DNA of 64,000 nucleotides, taken from the NCBI GenBank assembly GCA_027625915.1, contig JANTQA010000023.1, positions 14,012,001 through 14,076,000 of the forward strand, given 5' to 3'. The notes below the pieces were generated by a model that was given only the letters and a program-made list of their open reading frames with translations, was not told the DNA's origin and did not search any database. The translations under genes were made by a program, and so were the position numbers. Positions 12,301 to 22,172 of the stretch are shown piece by piece. The stretch comes from Anaeramoeba flamelloides. Taxonomy: Eukaryota > Metamonada > Anaeramoebidae. Position 1 is the stretch's first letter; each line of letters starts with the position of its first letter.

Positions 12301-13873
12301 TGAATTAATTAAACCATTTTCAAAAAATATTCAACAAAATTGGTTACAATTATCTTTCTCTATTTTTTTAAAAAGTGGAATCACAAACCATGTTTTAAAT
12401 TCATTAAATTCGTTTGTTATCTTAAATGATAATTTCAACATAAATATAATCAAAAAATTAATTTTAACTTCAATTTTAATCATTCAAAAAAACAAAAAAA
12501 TAATTTTACCGATAATCAAAGCTTTTAAATATATAATAAATAAAAAAATTATCAATGACATTGAAACACAAACAATATTATTATATTTTTTTTCCATTTT
12601 TAGCTTTTATAATTCTGAAAAAATTTTTAATAAAATGACAAAATTATTATTAATTATTATCAAAAAGAAAAATTGGGAATTAAAGAATATTTTTAACAAA
12701 ATAATTAAAATTTGGTATTTGGAATTAGAAGATCCGGATAAAGAATCACTTGTTATCGAAAGAAACAATTGGGACAAGGAAATTATTTTTAAAGACTATT
12801 ATCATAACTCTTTAGAAAAAGAAATAAACAAAGAGGGCAATTTAGAATCTAGTATGGATAAAAAAGACAATGACAATGAGAATGAGAATGGAAATGAGAA
12901 GGAAAAGGAAAGGGAAAATGAAAAGGAAAAGGAAAATGAAAAGGAAAAGGAAAATGAAAAAGAGAAAGAAAATGAAGATTTAACTGATGAACAACTTTAT
13001 AAAAGCATTTTTCAAAATTTAGAATCACTAAATATTATTCAAGAGGATAGAGGAATTAATGATCATAAAAAAAATCCAGAAAATATTACTTTTGATCTTG
13101 CAATAGCTAGAATTTTGTGTAAAGGGTATTCGAAAAATCAATTATTGAACAATACCATTGAATTATTGAATAATTTCTTAATTTTTTATTCTGATCAAAT
13201 TGAACATTATAATAATTATATTTATTCATCCTTAATGATGGGCTATTTAATAAAATTTTTAATTAATCATAATTCCAAACAAATAATTCAAGAAATGGGA
13301 AGTGCGATTAAAAACTACCCGACTAAATATACCCAAATCTCAGACAAATTTAAAAATATCTTTAACTTTACAACTGAAAATTTAATAATTCAAAATTACG
13401 TCAAATTTTTCATACTAGTTTTCCCAGGAATCTCTAATTTTGTTTTTTATTTCGATCTCTTGATATCTTTGCTTCGGGATAACACAAGTAATAATTCAAG
13501 AATTATTCTAACTTCTTTAAAAATTCTTCCTCATTTTTTATCTAGAAATAAATTTAACCTATCGATGAAGGAATTCATCATGCTCCAGCAAATTATACAA
13601 CCCTTTGGCTTTGAATTGGATAACGAAATATCTACACATGCAAATAGCATTTTATCTTTATTAATAATGCACCCTTTAGAATTGGAAAAACAAAATTTCC
13701 TTTCATTCACTACAAAATTAATAACCAATGAGTCAGACAAGGTGAATGATTCAATTGAACAGTTTTCAAGAATCGGTTATTTAAATTCAAAAGGTAATGA
13801 TTTGTCAATAAAACTGCAAGATAATTATTTGGATATTTCCATAAAAAAGTTGTTAAAATTTTTGAATGACTAA
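2470..13873 (+). CDS. Furry / Tao3 / Mor2-family cell morphogenesis scaffold, 3 exons, frame broken three times
   Basis: Join 2470-2637, 2786-3167, 6937-13873. Intron phases agree: donor GTATAG with AATAG acceptor, then donor GTTTGA with AAATAG acceptor. Product about 2495 residues, near yeast Tao3 in length and shorter than human FRY. Furry proteins are giant helical-repeat scaffolds that bind and activate NDR/LATS-type kinases in polarity and mitosis. Visible matches: the N-terminal block (about residues 200-320, KYLKSLRVIQF, then a KKW...LPLNFF...LKN...R..CLE pattern like FRY KKHSLALYPLVTCLLC...LSNLKNKDP); FPKLTLPILQYSNAFFP at about 1610, against FRY MYPELTLPLFSEVSQRFP; and YLPLLLHH at about 1850, against HLPLLLH. 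N-, EK- and K-rich inserts separate these blocks. Frame changes occur in the A-run at 8740-8755, in A-runs within 9596-9628, and at 12052-12066. Each side continues Furry-like sequence, so assembly indels are the simplest explanation; a pseudogene or recoding is possible. Confidence 0.8.
3747..4758. mobile_element. TIR element (non-autonomous, TA-flanked), family M1, in Furry intron 2
   Basis: The two ends are inverted copies of about 65 bp (left 3747-3813, right 4693-4758), bounded by TA at 3745-3746 and 4759-4760. The outer 46 bases hold two short repeats, GAAACA and CAACA, each after an A-run, then the core TTTTTAATTGGGAACATTA. The 1.0 kb interior has no long ORF. It includes tandem AAAATCCC (about 4197-4225) and TTTCTGTGA units (about 4646-4690) and one of the two hairpins described separately. 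The TA flank suggests Tc1/mariner-type mobilisation (inference). Confidence 0.7.
4012..4110. repeat. long hairpin A, loop with TATAAATA
   Basis: Arms 4012-4044 and 4078-4110 are nearly perfect complements, with 16 inner pairs (CCACTTTCTTTTCAAG) without mismatch. The 33-nt loop carries GTATAAATATA. About 300 bp around it are also similar to the region around 5260-5560. Confidence 0.6.
5318..5411. repeat. long hairpin B, diverged copy of hairpin A
   Basis: Arms of about 35 bp (starting TTCATTATGAAAA and ending TTTTCATAATGAA) enclose a loop with GTGTATAAATA. Flanking sequence matches that of hairpin A, so this is a second copy of a dispersed repeat in the same intron, more diverged and outside the M1 element. 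Confidence 0.55.
5661..6180 (-). mobile_element. TIR element family E, copy 3 (3' side decayed)
   Basis: Begins after TA at 5659-5660 with the E-family end (TTTTTCAAAAATTTTGAC), and about 400 bases match the reverse complement of 25866-26420, including the internal repeat of the end at about 6035-6065. The far end is too diverged to place exactly. It lies in Furry intron 2. Confidence 0.55.
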
Positions 13874-14725
13874 AAAAAATTTGTTTTCTATCTTTGATTA
13901 ATTTTAATATTAATAATATTTTTATTTTTATTTTTATTTTTTTTATTTCAAAAATTAATAAAAGAATTTATTTCAAAAAATGAATTTTTAAATAAAAATT
14001 TTATCTCTTCAAGTTGAAGATCGGGAATGAATTATACAATGTTAAAATCTAAATTTTAAAAAATTTATTGAATTTTTTGGAAATAAATCCCTTTTTTAAA
14101 AAATGAAAATAATTATATTTTTAGAATCCAAATATTGATAAAACCTTAAAATCAAACATTTCATCAGAAATAAAATATTTAGGAATTTGGTTAGAAAAAG
14201 AGAAACTTAAAAAAAAAAACTTTAAAAAAGTAAAAGATTGTTTTAAAAAAATCAAATTGATATTTAAACAGTAAAATTGAGCTAGTGGGGCAAAATTACA
14301 AATGTTTGAAGCAATAAGCATTATTCAATTATTTTATGGATTAGTAATTTTTAATTTAACTCAAAAATATTTCAACCGATAGATGTTTGGATAAATAAAA
14401 AAGTCACAAAATTTCTTGAAATTAATCGAAATTCACCTATAATAATTTTGAAAACCATCGTAGTACAAATAGATCAAGTAGGAATTTTGATTGATAAAAT
14501 CTTCTAGATACTCAAAAAAAAAAATTGGAAATTCCAAAGTTTGATCACATGTCACAAAAATTTAAAAGTTTTCTACAAAATATAATACAACTGATAATTG
14601 GGAAATAGAAAACTTAAAATTATTAGATGTAATTCTTAATCAAACTAGAGAAAAATTAATAATTAGTAATGTTATGGGTGGAAAGGTTAGCATACTTAAA
14701 AATTATATCACACAAAAACAATATA

Positions 14726-15840
14726 AATTAAAATTCAAAATTTTCAAAGCATTAATAATTGTCCAAAGAATTATAATAATAGAATTTCATTAAAATAGGA
14801 AATAATTTTGATTGTTGTAAAAGATGGATATCATTTTTTCATCTTTTTAGTTAATTGTTTTGATTTCGTTTTTTGAATTACATAACTTGTTTCAGTAGAT
14901 TGATATTTTTTTTTCAAAAGTTGATATTAGGTTAATGTTAAGTTATTTCAAAAATAGAAGAAATCAAATAAAATTGGTTGGTATTATCTAACTAAACTAC
15001 TTTCGAAAAATAAGGGCCCAGTTTTTCAAATGATACTCAGGAAAACTAATTATATGAGGAACCCTGTAAATAATCATCAATAAACTAGAAGTTGATGGAT
15101 AATCATCAGAAGATTAAATACTAACAAGGTGTCTTCTTTAAAAATTTTTTATACGTTGAACAAAATCTATTTCATTTTTTTGTACAAAAATTTGGCTAAA
15201 AAAATCATCCAAAATTTTACAACATCTGGATATTATCGAATTTTTTTTCAGTTGTAAGAGTAATTTGATTGAGAATTAAATTGAAATTTTTCATCATGTA
15301 AAAATATTAAATGTAAATCAGTGAAGAAAAATTGGCATCTGAAACTAATCGATTGAAGAAACTAACAAACAAAAAAAATCAAATTGACATCTGATTGTTT
15401 GAAAATTTTTTTTATTTTCTTCCAATTTTTTAGTCAAAAGTTTGGTTAGTAAATTATGAAGTAGAAAATTTTATTTAAATTACATCATTAATCAACTGCC
15501 CAACATCATATTGAAATCCAATGATTCTAGAACGAGATCTCGAAATTTGGGCCCCTATTTTTGGAATTTAGTTTATTTGATCGATCAATATTCCTTAAAT
15601 AGAAATTTAAACAAATTTAGCAATGTATTTTTTTGTTTTATCCTTCTCCAAAATTTTTAATACACTATGAAATATTAGTATTGATAATTATTTATTTTTT
15701 TCTTTGGTTGGTATTGTAAATTATCAACAATAGTTAAAATTTCAATTAATGAATGGTTTTAATTTGGTATTTCTTCTAGGATTGATTAAATAAGATTTTT
15801 TAAAAAATTAATTTTTGGTGGGTGAAAAAAATACTTTTGT
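14726..15840 (+). mobile_element. TIR element family R1, copy 1, split by a G-family insertion
   Basis: Sequence before 14993 and after 15575 matches contiguous R1 sequence at 17095-17628; for example GGTTGGTATTATCTAAC is followed, after the insertion, by TTTGATCGATCAAT. Left end starts after TA at 14724-14725; the right end is degraded. Nesting makes R1 older than the G element at this site. No coding potential. Confidence 0.65.
14993..15575. mobile_element. TIR element family G (GGGCCC ends), inserted in R1
   Basis: Inverted ends TAAACTACTTTCG... and ...GGAATTTAGTTTA, each carrying GGGCCC about 20 bases in. The 583-bp segment is absent from the R1 copies at 17095-17628 and 18135-18662, which gives a clean empty-site comparison. 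Non-coding. Confidence 0.7.
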
Positions 15841-15880
15841 TACTTTATGATAAAGCTTCAATATTTATTAAAAAATTTTA

Positions 15881-16079
15881 CAGTCAGTTCCTTTTTAAGA
15901 TACAAACTTTCAAGGGAATAAAATGCACAAGAAAAAACTCAATTTAAAGCACATTTTTTGGAATTTTTTTTTTTTACACAAATTATTTTACTAAATTCAG
16001 AATTTTGTACTTTAATGTGAGATTTTTTTGGTGCCTTGAATTTCCTTGAAATTGTGTATCTTAAAAGTGGAACTGAATG
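15881..16079. mobile_element. short TIR element family K, copy 1 (199 bp)
   Basis: Flanked by TA at 15879-15880 and 16080-16081. Ends CAGTCAGTTCC and GGAACTGAATG are inverted repeats that extend inward through TTTTTAAGATACAAACTTTC, so much of the element can fold on itself. The matching copy at 47086-47286 is nearly the same length. Confidence 0.65.
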
Positions 16080-17094
16080 TAACTAAGAATTTAGTTTAAT
16101 TGTTTTTTTATCTGATAATTAATATATTTTAGTTGGGGGTCAATATCTCGAAATTTAATGAGAAATATTTGAATACAATATCAAATTTACTCTTTCCAAT
16201 TTCTTCAACTTCTAATTGAATATATTTCTTCATAATTGAAATTATTTTTCTTTAGTTCATTTTCATTTATCTTTGTATTCTATGTTGAAAAGTAAATATT
16301 TCGAATTGAATACAGAAATTATACTTTATAAAATAATTTGAAATACGATTTAAAAAAAAAAAAAAAGGAAAAACAAAATTTGTAAGAAATTTTCACCAGA
16401 CACATTATCTACTTTTTTTTTTGTCGCTGAATCTCACTTGTCAAATTTCAACAAAAAATCTATAACTTGATCCAAAATTTTTAATACAATGAAAAATTCG
16501 CCTTTATATATATAAATTGAATTTTTATATTTATAAATAAAAAGATTTTTTGAGAAAATTAACTCAATTGGATAATAAAAATTTGAACCGTCACAATCTA
16601 TTATTGCTATTAGCTTCTCAAAAAAAAAATTCTTAAAAAAAACTATTTTAAAAAAGCGAATAATAAAAAAATTATTAAGTGTGACTGAAAGAATTAACCA
16701 AGAATAAAGCAAGAGTAATTACTTTTTGTTCAGGTTATTTTATAAGGTGCTCAAAATATATTTTTTCTGGAATCCTTTAAAAAGTTGGGTAGGTGATAAA
16801 GTACTCAAGGAATTGGAGAGGAAAGTCGAAAAGGAACAAATCTAATAATTTTTGAAAAAAAGTTTTGGTTTGGTATATCTTAGTTCAAAATTGATAAAAG
16901 ATCCCTTTAGTTTGTACAAATTTTACAAAAAAAAACGTCTACTCCCTATTATTAGGAAGAACTAAGTGTATCCTGACTACTATATTCAAGATAAATATAA
17001 TTTTTCTTAGATCCTTTTTATAGCTTTACAAAATTTATTTTCTCATTGGCAGAACTGTTGTAGAATCACTTTACTTGTAAAAAGTAAGTAATTA

Positions 17095-17628
17095 AACTAA
17101 AATTCAAAATTTTCCACATAGCTAAAACGTTACAAACAATCACAATAATACAATTGCATTCAAATTGGTAATAATTTTGATTTTTGTAAAATATGAAAAT
17201 CATTTTTTTTCATCTTTTAGTTTTATGTTTTCATTTCATTGTTTGAATTACGTAATTTGTTTAGTTTGATCAAAATTTTTTAGAACAATTGATAGTATGT
17301 TAAAGTCAAGTTGTTCAAAATAGAAGAACACTCAAGTAAATTAGTTGGTAGTATCTAACCATTTGATCGATCAATAACTAATAGAATTTCAACAAATTTA
17401 CTAATCTATTTTTTTGTTTTGCTCTCTCCAAAATTTTTAATACACTCTTGATTTATTTGTTTTGATAATTATTTATTTATTGTTTTGTGAGTATTGTATA
17501 ATATAAAAAAGTGTTAACATTTCAATTGGTGAATGGTTCTAATTTGGTAAATCTTCTTGAATTGATTAAATAAGTTTTTTTTTTTCATAAATCGAATTTT
17601 GGTGTGTTAAAAATTTTGAATTGGGGTT
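17095..17628 (+). mobile_element. TIR element family R1, copy 2 (534 bp)
   Basis: Flanked by TA at 17093-17094 and 17629-17630. Ends AACTAAAATTCAAAATTTT and its inverted counterpart AAAATTTTGAATTGGGGTT. The element matches the reverse complement of 18135-18662 along its whole length, so the two form a large inverted pair about 0.5 kb apart. No ORF. Confidence 0.7.
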
Positions 17629-17935
17629 TATATTGGTTGGATGGGAATTATATTGGTGAGCTAAATTGTACAATATGTTAAAAAATTATAAAATAGGATA
17701 TAAATCCCAATTGGGGTTAAGATTATTAGTTCACACAAAAAAATTTTATTAAATACATGTCAATATGGTATTTCACACCTTTTGTGCTTGCAAATAATTA
17801 AATTAGAAACAAATGATGTCAATTCACTAATCATTCGTATTGTTTTCTTTGCTATTTTTAATTTTTTTTTTAATTTATTAATTCTTCATTTGATATTTTT
17901 TATTTTTTTATATAGTATTATTTCTATCTTGGATT

Positions 17936-18957
17936 ATAGTAGAGGAAAGAATACCTGTTATGAATTAAATCGATGACAAGATTTTTAATTGTCAATATTA
18001 GGAAAATTGTTGTGTAATTGCAAATATTTTCAATCAAATCCTTTTTACTAAGTGTCAATATTTTTTTTTAGGATCCTTAGGAAAAACCCAACAGAAAGTT
18101 CATTAAAGTAGGGTATCTATAGAAAACTTAAGTAAACCCCAATTCAAAATTTTTAACACACCAAAATTCGATTTGTGAAAAAAAAAAACTTATTTAATCA
18201 ATTCAAGAAGAAATACCAAATTAGGGCTATTTACTAATTGAAATGTTAACTGGTTTATAAATTAAAATATTAACAAAATAAAAAACCAATAATTATCAAT
18301 ACCAATAAATTAACATTGTTTTAAAAATTTTGGAGAGAGCAAAATAAAAATAAATATTGGGAAATTTGTAAAAATTCTATTAGGAATATTGATCGATCAA
18401 AAGGTTCGATATTACCAACTAATTTTAGTTGAGTTCTTCTATTTGGAACAACTCAAATATAACATAATATCAATTGTTCGAAAAAAAATTTGATCGAAGG
18501 AAACAATTTATGCAATCTAAAAAAAGAAATGAAAAAAAATTAAAAGATGAAAAAATGATTTACATATTTTAAAATAACAAAATTATTTCAAATTTGAATG
18601 AAATTGTATTATTGTGATTCCTTGGACCTTTTTAGCCGTGTGGAAATTTTTGAATTTTAGTTTAATTGTTTCATAGCTAAAGTAGATCTAGTTTTTTTTT
18701 TTTGAAAATCAAAGTAGTTTTATAGAGGCTTGCCAGAGTTTGGGAAATGATAATTTTTATTCTTGTTTTTTGATTGAACAAATGATGTTTTGAACAAGTA
18801 TAATTTCATTAATCATCATTCTAGTTTGTGGGTAAGTTAAAATTTTATAACTTTGATTCTTAAATAAATATTTGATTTTTAGATAAAAGAAATTACATAA
18901 CAATTTCCCTTAGATTCACAATTAAAAATCTTATCGAGGTATTTTTTTCACTATTAT
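17936..18957 (-). mobile_element. TIR element family T3, copy 1, split by an R1 insertion
   Basis: The reverse complement matches 60902-61390 on both sides of an inserted R1 element (18135-18662). The cores AAGATTTTTAATTGTCAATA (17969 on) and the inverted ATTCACAATTAAAAATCTT (about 18915-18933) mark its ends. End sequences are more diverged than in the other copy, so this is the older insertion. Confidence 0.65.
18135..18662 (-). mobile_element. TIR element family R1, copy 3, inserted in T3
   Basis: Flanked by TA at 18133-18134 and 18663-18664, 528 bp, inverted relative to copy 2. It interrupts the T3 element, which is contiguous at 60902-61390. The R1 family was therefore active after this T3 copy inserted. 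Confidence 0.7.
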
Positions 18958-19711
18958 AAAATTTATATCAATTTTAAAAAGATTAATATGACTGTGAAGA
19001 GTTTCTAGGCATCATTTGTTTACTAAGTTACCAATTTTAGTTATCACAAATTTCCCTCTTTACCAAATAAAGTGTTTTTTTCGTTAACGCTTCACAGTAA
19101 ATCCATAAACTCTATAAAATAGGATGCCTTATTAAAAAAAAAAAAAATTAATAATAATAATGGAAAATTAGCAAAATACAAGATTTTATTTTAGAAAATA
19201 ATTTACTAAAAAAAAAGATCGATTAAAAAAAACACAATAAATATACTTTATCATTTAATTATTAATAATTAACTTTAAGTATAATTAAAAAATATAAAAG
19301 AAATTAAAAAAAAAAAAACATAAATAAACAGAAAGAAATGAGAAAAAATATTAAATACAAAAAAAAAAATTAAAATTAAAAAATTACTAATGAAAACTTA
19401 TATTAAAAAAAAAAGAAATCTGAGAAAAAAAATTAAAAAAAAGATAAAAATTGGTTGGAATTAAAATATATATATATATATAAGATTTATTATAAATTAT
19501 ATTTAAAATATTTATTGTTTCGACATTATTTGCCGAAAGAAAAAATATTCCACCGATTATATTTTTTTTTTTTTGTTTTTGATTGATATCTCTTGAAAAT
19601 CTCTGTATATTTCCGAAGATAAAGTTACAATATATTTAGTTTCATTTCTTCATTTATAAATGAACAAATTAACAAATGAATAGGAGGAATAATTAATGAT
19701 CTTTTATTAAA
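18958..19711. other. non-coding spacer 3' of the unknown gene
   Basis: A-rich sequence with many A-runs and a short (TA)n tract near 19468-19482. No gene or repeat copy recognised. Confidence 0.5.
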
Positions 19712-19712
19712 A

Positions 19713-22172
19713 TTATTTACATGCAAAGGTTCTTTTTTTTTCGAGCATTGGAAGTGAAGAAGTATTTATACTTTGTTGGATTAGTGGCATATTAATGATC
19801 TCCACAAAAGGAAAAACGCAAAACATGTTGGAATAATTAAAGGGGATCTGTTCATTGAATTCTATTGAAATGTCATCCCAAAAATTGCTTTTATTGATGG
19901 AAAAATTTACAATTAGTTTGGTAATTAATTTCATTTTGCCCATTCTATTATTACAATAGCAATTTAAGGGGTCGTTATTAAATTGCAAATTAATAAATTT
20001 TGAATATTGTGCTGTAATCGAGGATTTGTGGTTCTTAATTAATTGTGATCCTAACAAATCGCAACATCTATTGAAACTAAAATTTGCGAGTTTGGAAAGA
20101 TATTGTTTGCAGAATTGTGTTCTTTTTTCACCTTTCAGCATAATTTCTTTTCTTGGGATAAATCTTTTTTCAAACCAAAACATTAAGACTTCCTCGTTAA
20201 AAATTTGTTCAAATAAATTTTGTAATTGCTGATTTAAATTGCAAAAGTATTGTTCTTTGTCTGCATTTTTTTTTGTGGTATCATGAATCGGTAATGATGA
20301 CGATGATGATGAAGATGATGATGAAATATTAACAATTTGCATAAGAATTGATCTTAATTCTAAAGCAACAGTTGGTGGGTTTGGTAATTTACAAAGCGAA
20401 AGTATACCAACAAGTATTTCCAGGATGTATTCTGAAAATGTTCTTCGTGAATTTGATAATAAATTCTTCAAGCCAAGTGGTGTTAAGGTGATATTTTGGG
20501 AAGAAACATTCAATAGATTTCCAATTTGGTTTCCAAATTCGATCGAATATGGCGCTATTTGTGTCTGTCCCGCACCACCTAGTGTCACCCACAGCGTACC
20601 AATCAATTGCTTATAAAGTTCCTTTCCTAAATCAATTAATGCCTTTTGATCCTTATTGGAATTTGGATTTTTATTTCTTGTTCTTCTGCTTGTTCTGTTA
20701 TGAACTTGTATATTTTCAATGGTCATTTTCTTTTTCTTTTTCTTATTCTTATTCTTTTTTATTATCATTTTCTTTTTTTTTGTCAGATTTTGATTTTGAT
20801 TTTTCTGATTAATATTTTGTCTCGTATTTAATAATCTTGTTTTTTTCAATGGCTCACTATTGTTTTCTTTTTCGTAGTTCTCAATTATAATTTCGCTTTT
20901 GTCTTCTTTTGAATTGGCTTTTTGGATTGTTCTTTTACGATAATTTTTTTTTGGTCGTTTAAAATTTGTGGATTTGACGGAAAAAGTATTTTTTTTATTT
21001 GTGTTGGATTTTGGAATTGTTGTGGTGGGCTTAAATCTTCTTGTTTTTATTTTAATCATTTTTCTTTTTTTTTTCTTTTTTTTTATAATTTTTTTCCGAA
21101 TTGCTCCGTTGTTTGGTTTAATATTAATGTCTGATTGTCTTTCTGTTTGTGTTCCAATTGCTATTTCTGTTTCTGTTTCAATTTCTGTTTCTATTTCTAT
21201 TTGGGATTGTAATTGCTTTTTTAATCCTAATTCTTGAGGTTGATTTTGATCACTTGTTCTTTGTTTTTGTTCTTGTTCTTGATCTAGTTGTACAATTGTT
21301 TCTATTTGTTGTTTTGCCTGCTCTTGGATGTGTGCTTTTTGTGTGAATAGGTTCTTTGTTTTCAAACCCATTGTCAAGGGTTTGCGAATTGATAATGGGA
21401 AAGTGGGTAATATGCGCTTTGCTTTGGTTCCTTTTTCAAAGGCCTTTGTGGGAGAGTTTAAATTGGGAAATTGACTCTTTAAATCCCTTTCAGAAATTCC
21501 AATGAGATTTTTTCGAATTTGCTGATCCGTTTGCTGTGGTTTGGTTTGGTTCGGAAATTTTCTTTGATGAAGCTTGTCTATTCGTGAAATTGCCGGCTTT
21601 GAATTCAGTTGAAGAGAACCAACTTTGTTTGGCTTCCACGGCTGCCATGTTTCTTTCGAGAAAAACCTTTTTGGTATAACAAATTGTTTAATTCCCGTTT
21701 GTTGCTCGCTTTGGTACACATTCCGATTTTTTTTTAGCTGCTGTTGGTCTGGGAGATGGACGGGCAGAATAGATTGCTTTGTTTTGTCATTTTCATTGAT
21801 AGGCTGGAACTTGAGTTCAATGTTTTTGCATTGCTGTTGCTCAACATCTTCAGACTCTTCTTTTTCTTTTCGATCAGAGCTTTCGGTGCAATTTGAAAGT
21901 AAGGAAACAGGTATTTCAACCATTGTAGAGAGCGTAGAGCAATTTTCGCTATCATTTGTGTTGTCAGACCAAATGTGTGCATATAAGAAGGGTGAAGTTG
22001 GTGGTGGCGAACCAATGTCAACATCGGATCGGAGTTTGTATGGAGACATTTGTGTAAATGGTGTGTTACTAAATTCAGAATCACTTTGCAGTGATGAGAA
22101 AAAAAAATATAGATCAGGCGAAAAATTTCGAGGAAACATGTCTTCAGAAGAGAGTTCACTTTCAAAAGTCAT
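19713..22172 (-). CDS. unknown protein, 819 aa, single exon
   Basis: I do not recognise this protein. One uninterrupted frame of 819 codons ends in TAA. The first 130 residues are Ser/Pro/acidic (MTFESELSSEDMFPRNFSPD). A Gln-rich stretch follows, then Lys/Asn/Gln-rich sequence with a strongly basic run (KKKKKKRKMIKIKTRR, around residue 360) that could be a nuclear signal. The last 330 residues have normal composition, with hydrophobic helical-looking segments and the phrase WVTLGGAGQTQIAPYS, interrupted by a poly-Ser run (TCA/TCG codons, about 20290-20325). There is no signal peptide or membrane span. The layout, disordered basic N-terminus plus folded C-terminus, would suit a nuclear protein, but that is inference. 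ORFs on the opposite strand are shadows of the Lys/Gln-rich codons. Confidence 0.75.
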   Translation of the reverse strand: MTFESELSSEDMFPRNFSPDLYFFFSSLQSDSEFSNTPFTQMSPYKLRSDVDIGSPPPTSPFLYAHIWSDNTNDSENCSTLSTMVEIPVSLLSNCTESSDRKEKEESEDVEQQQCKNIELKFQPINENDKTKQSILPVHLPDQQQLKKNRNVYQSEQQTGIKQFVIPKRFFSKETWQPWKPNKVGSLQLNSKPAISRIDKLHQRKFPNQTKPQQTDQQIRKNLIGISERDLKSQFPNLNSPTKAFEKGTKAKRILPTFPLSIRKPLTMGLKTKNLFTQKAHIQEQAKQQIETIVQLDQEQEQKQRTSDQNQPQELGLKKQLQSQIEIETEIETETEIAIGTQTERQSDINIKPNNGAIRKKIIKKKKKKRKMIKIKTRRFKPTTTIPKSNTNKKNTFSVKSTNFKRPKKNYRKRTIQKANSKEDKSEIIIENYEKENNSEPLKKTRLLNTRQNINQKNQNQNLTKKKKMIIKKNKNKKKKKKMTIENIQVHNRTSRRTRNKNPNSNKDQKALIDLGKELYKQLIGTLWVTLGGAGQTQIAPYSIEFGNQIGNLLNVSSQNITLTPLGLKNLLSNSRRTFSEYILEILVGILSLCKLPNPPTVALELRSILMQIVNISSSSSSSSSSLPIHDTTKKNADKEQYFCNLNQQLQNLFEQIFNEEVLMFWFEKRFIPRKEIMLKGEKRTQFCKQYLSKLANFSFNRCCDLLGSQLIKNHKSSITAQYSKFINLQFNNDPLNCYCNNRMGKMKLITKLIVNFSINKSNFWDDISIEFNEQIPFNYSNMFCVFPFVEIINMPLIQQSINTSSLPMLEKKRTFACK

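Noticed and set aside
2470-13873. Neurofibromin/IRA identity for the large helical protein
   Set aside because: Some short stretches (LIGLVCGITK) recall NF1, but the ordered matches to Furry (KKH/KKW block, YPELTLPLF-like and LPLLLH motifs in the right order and spacing) are better, and there is no RasGAP domain.
12068-13873. A separate gene starting at ATG 12068
   Set aside because: Only 7 bases separate it from the previous stop and the sequence continues the Furry helical pattern; one gene with a frame change is simpler.
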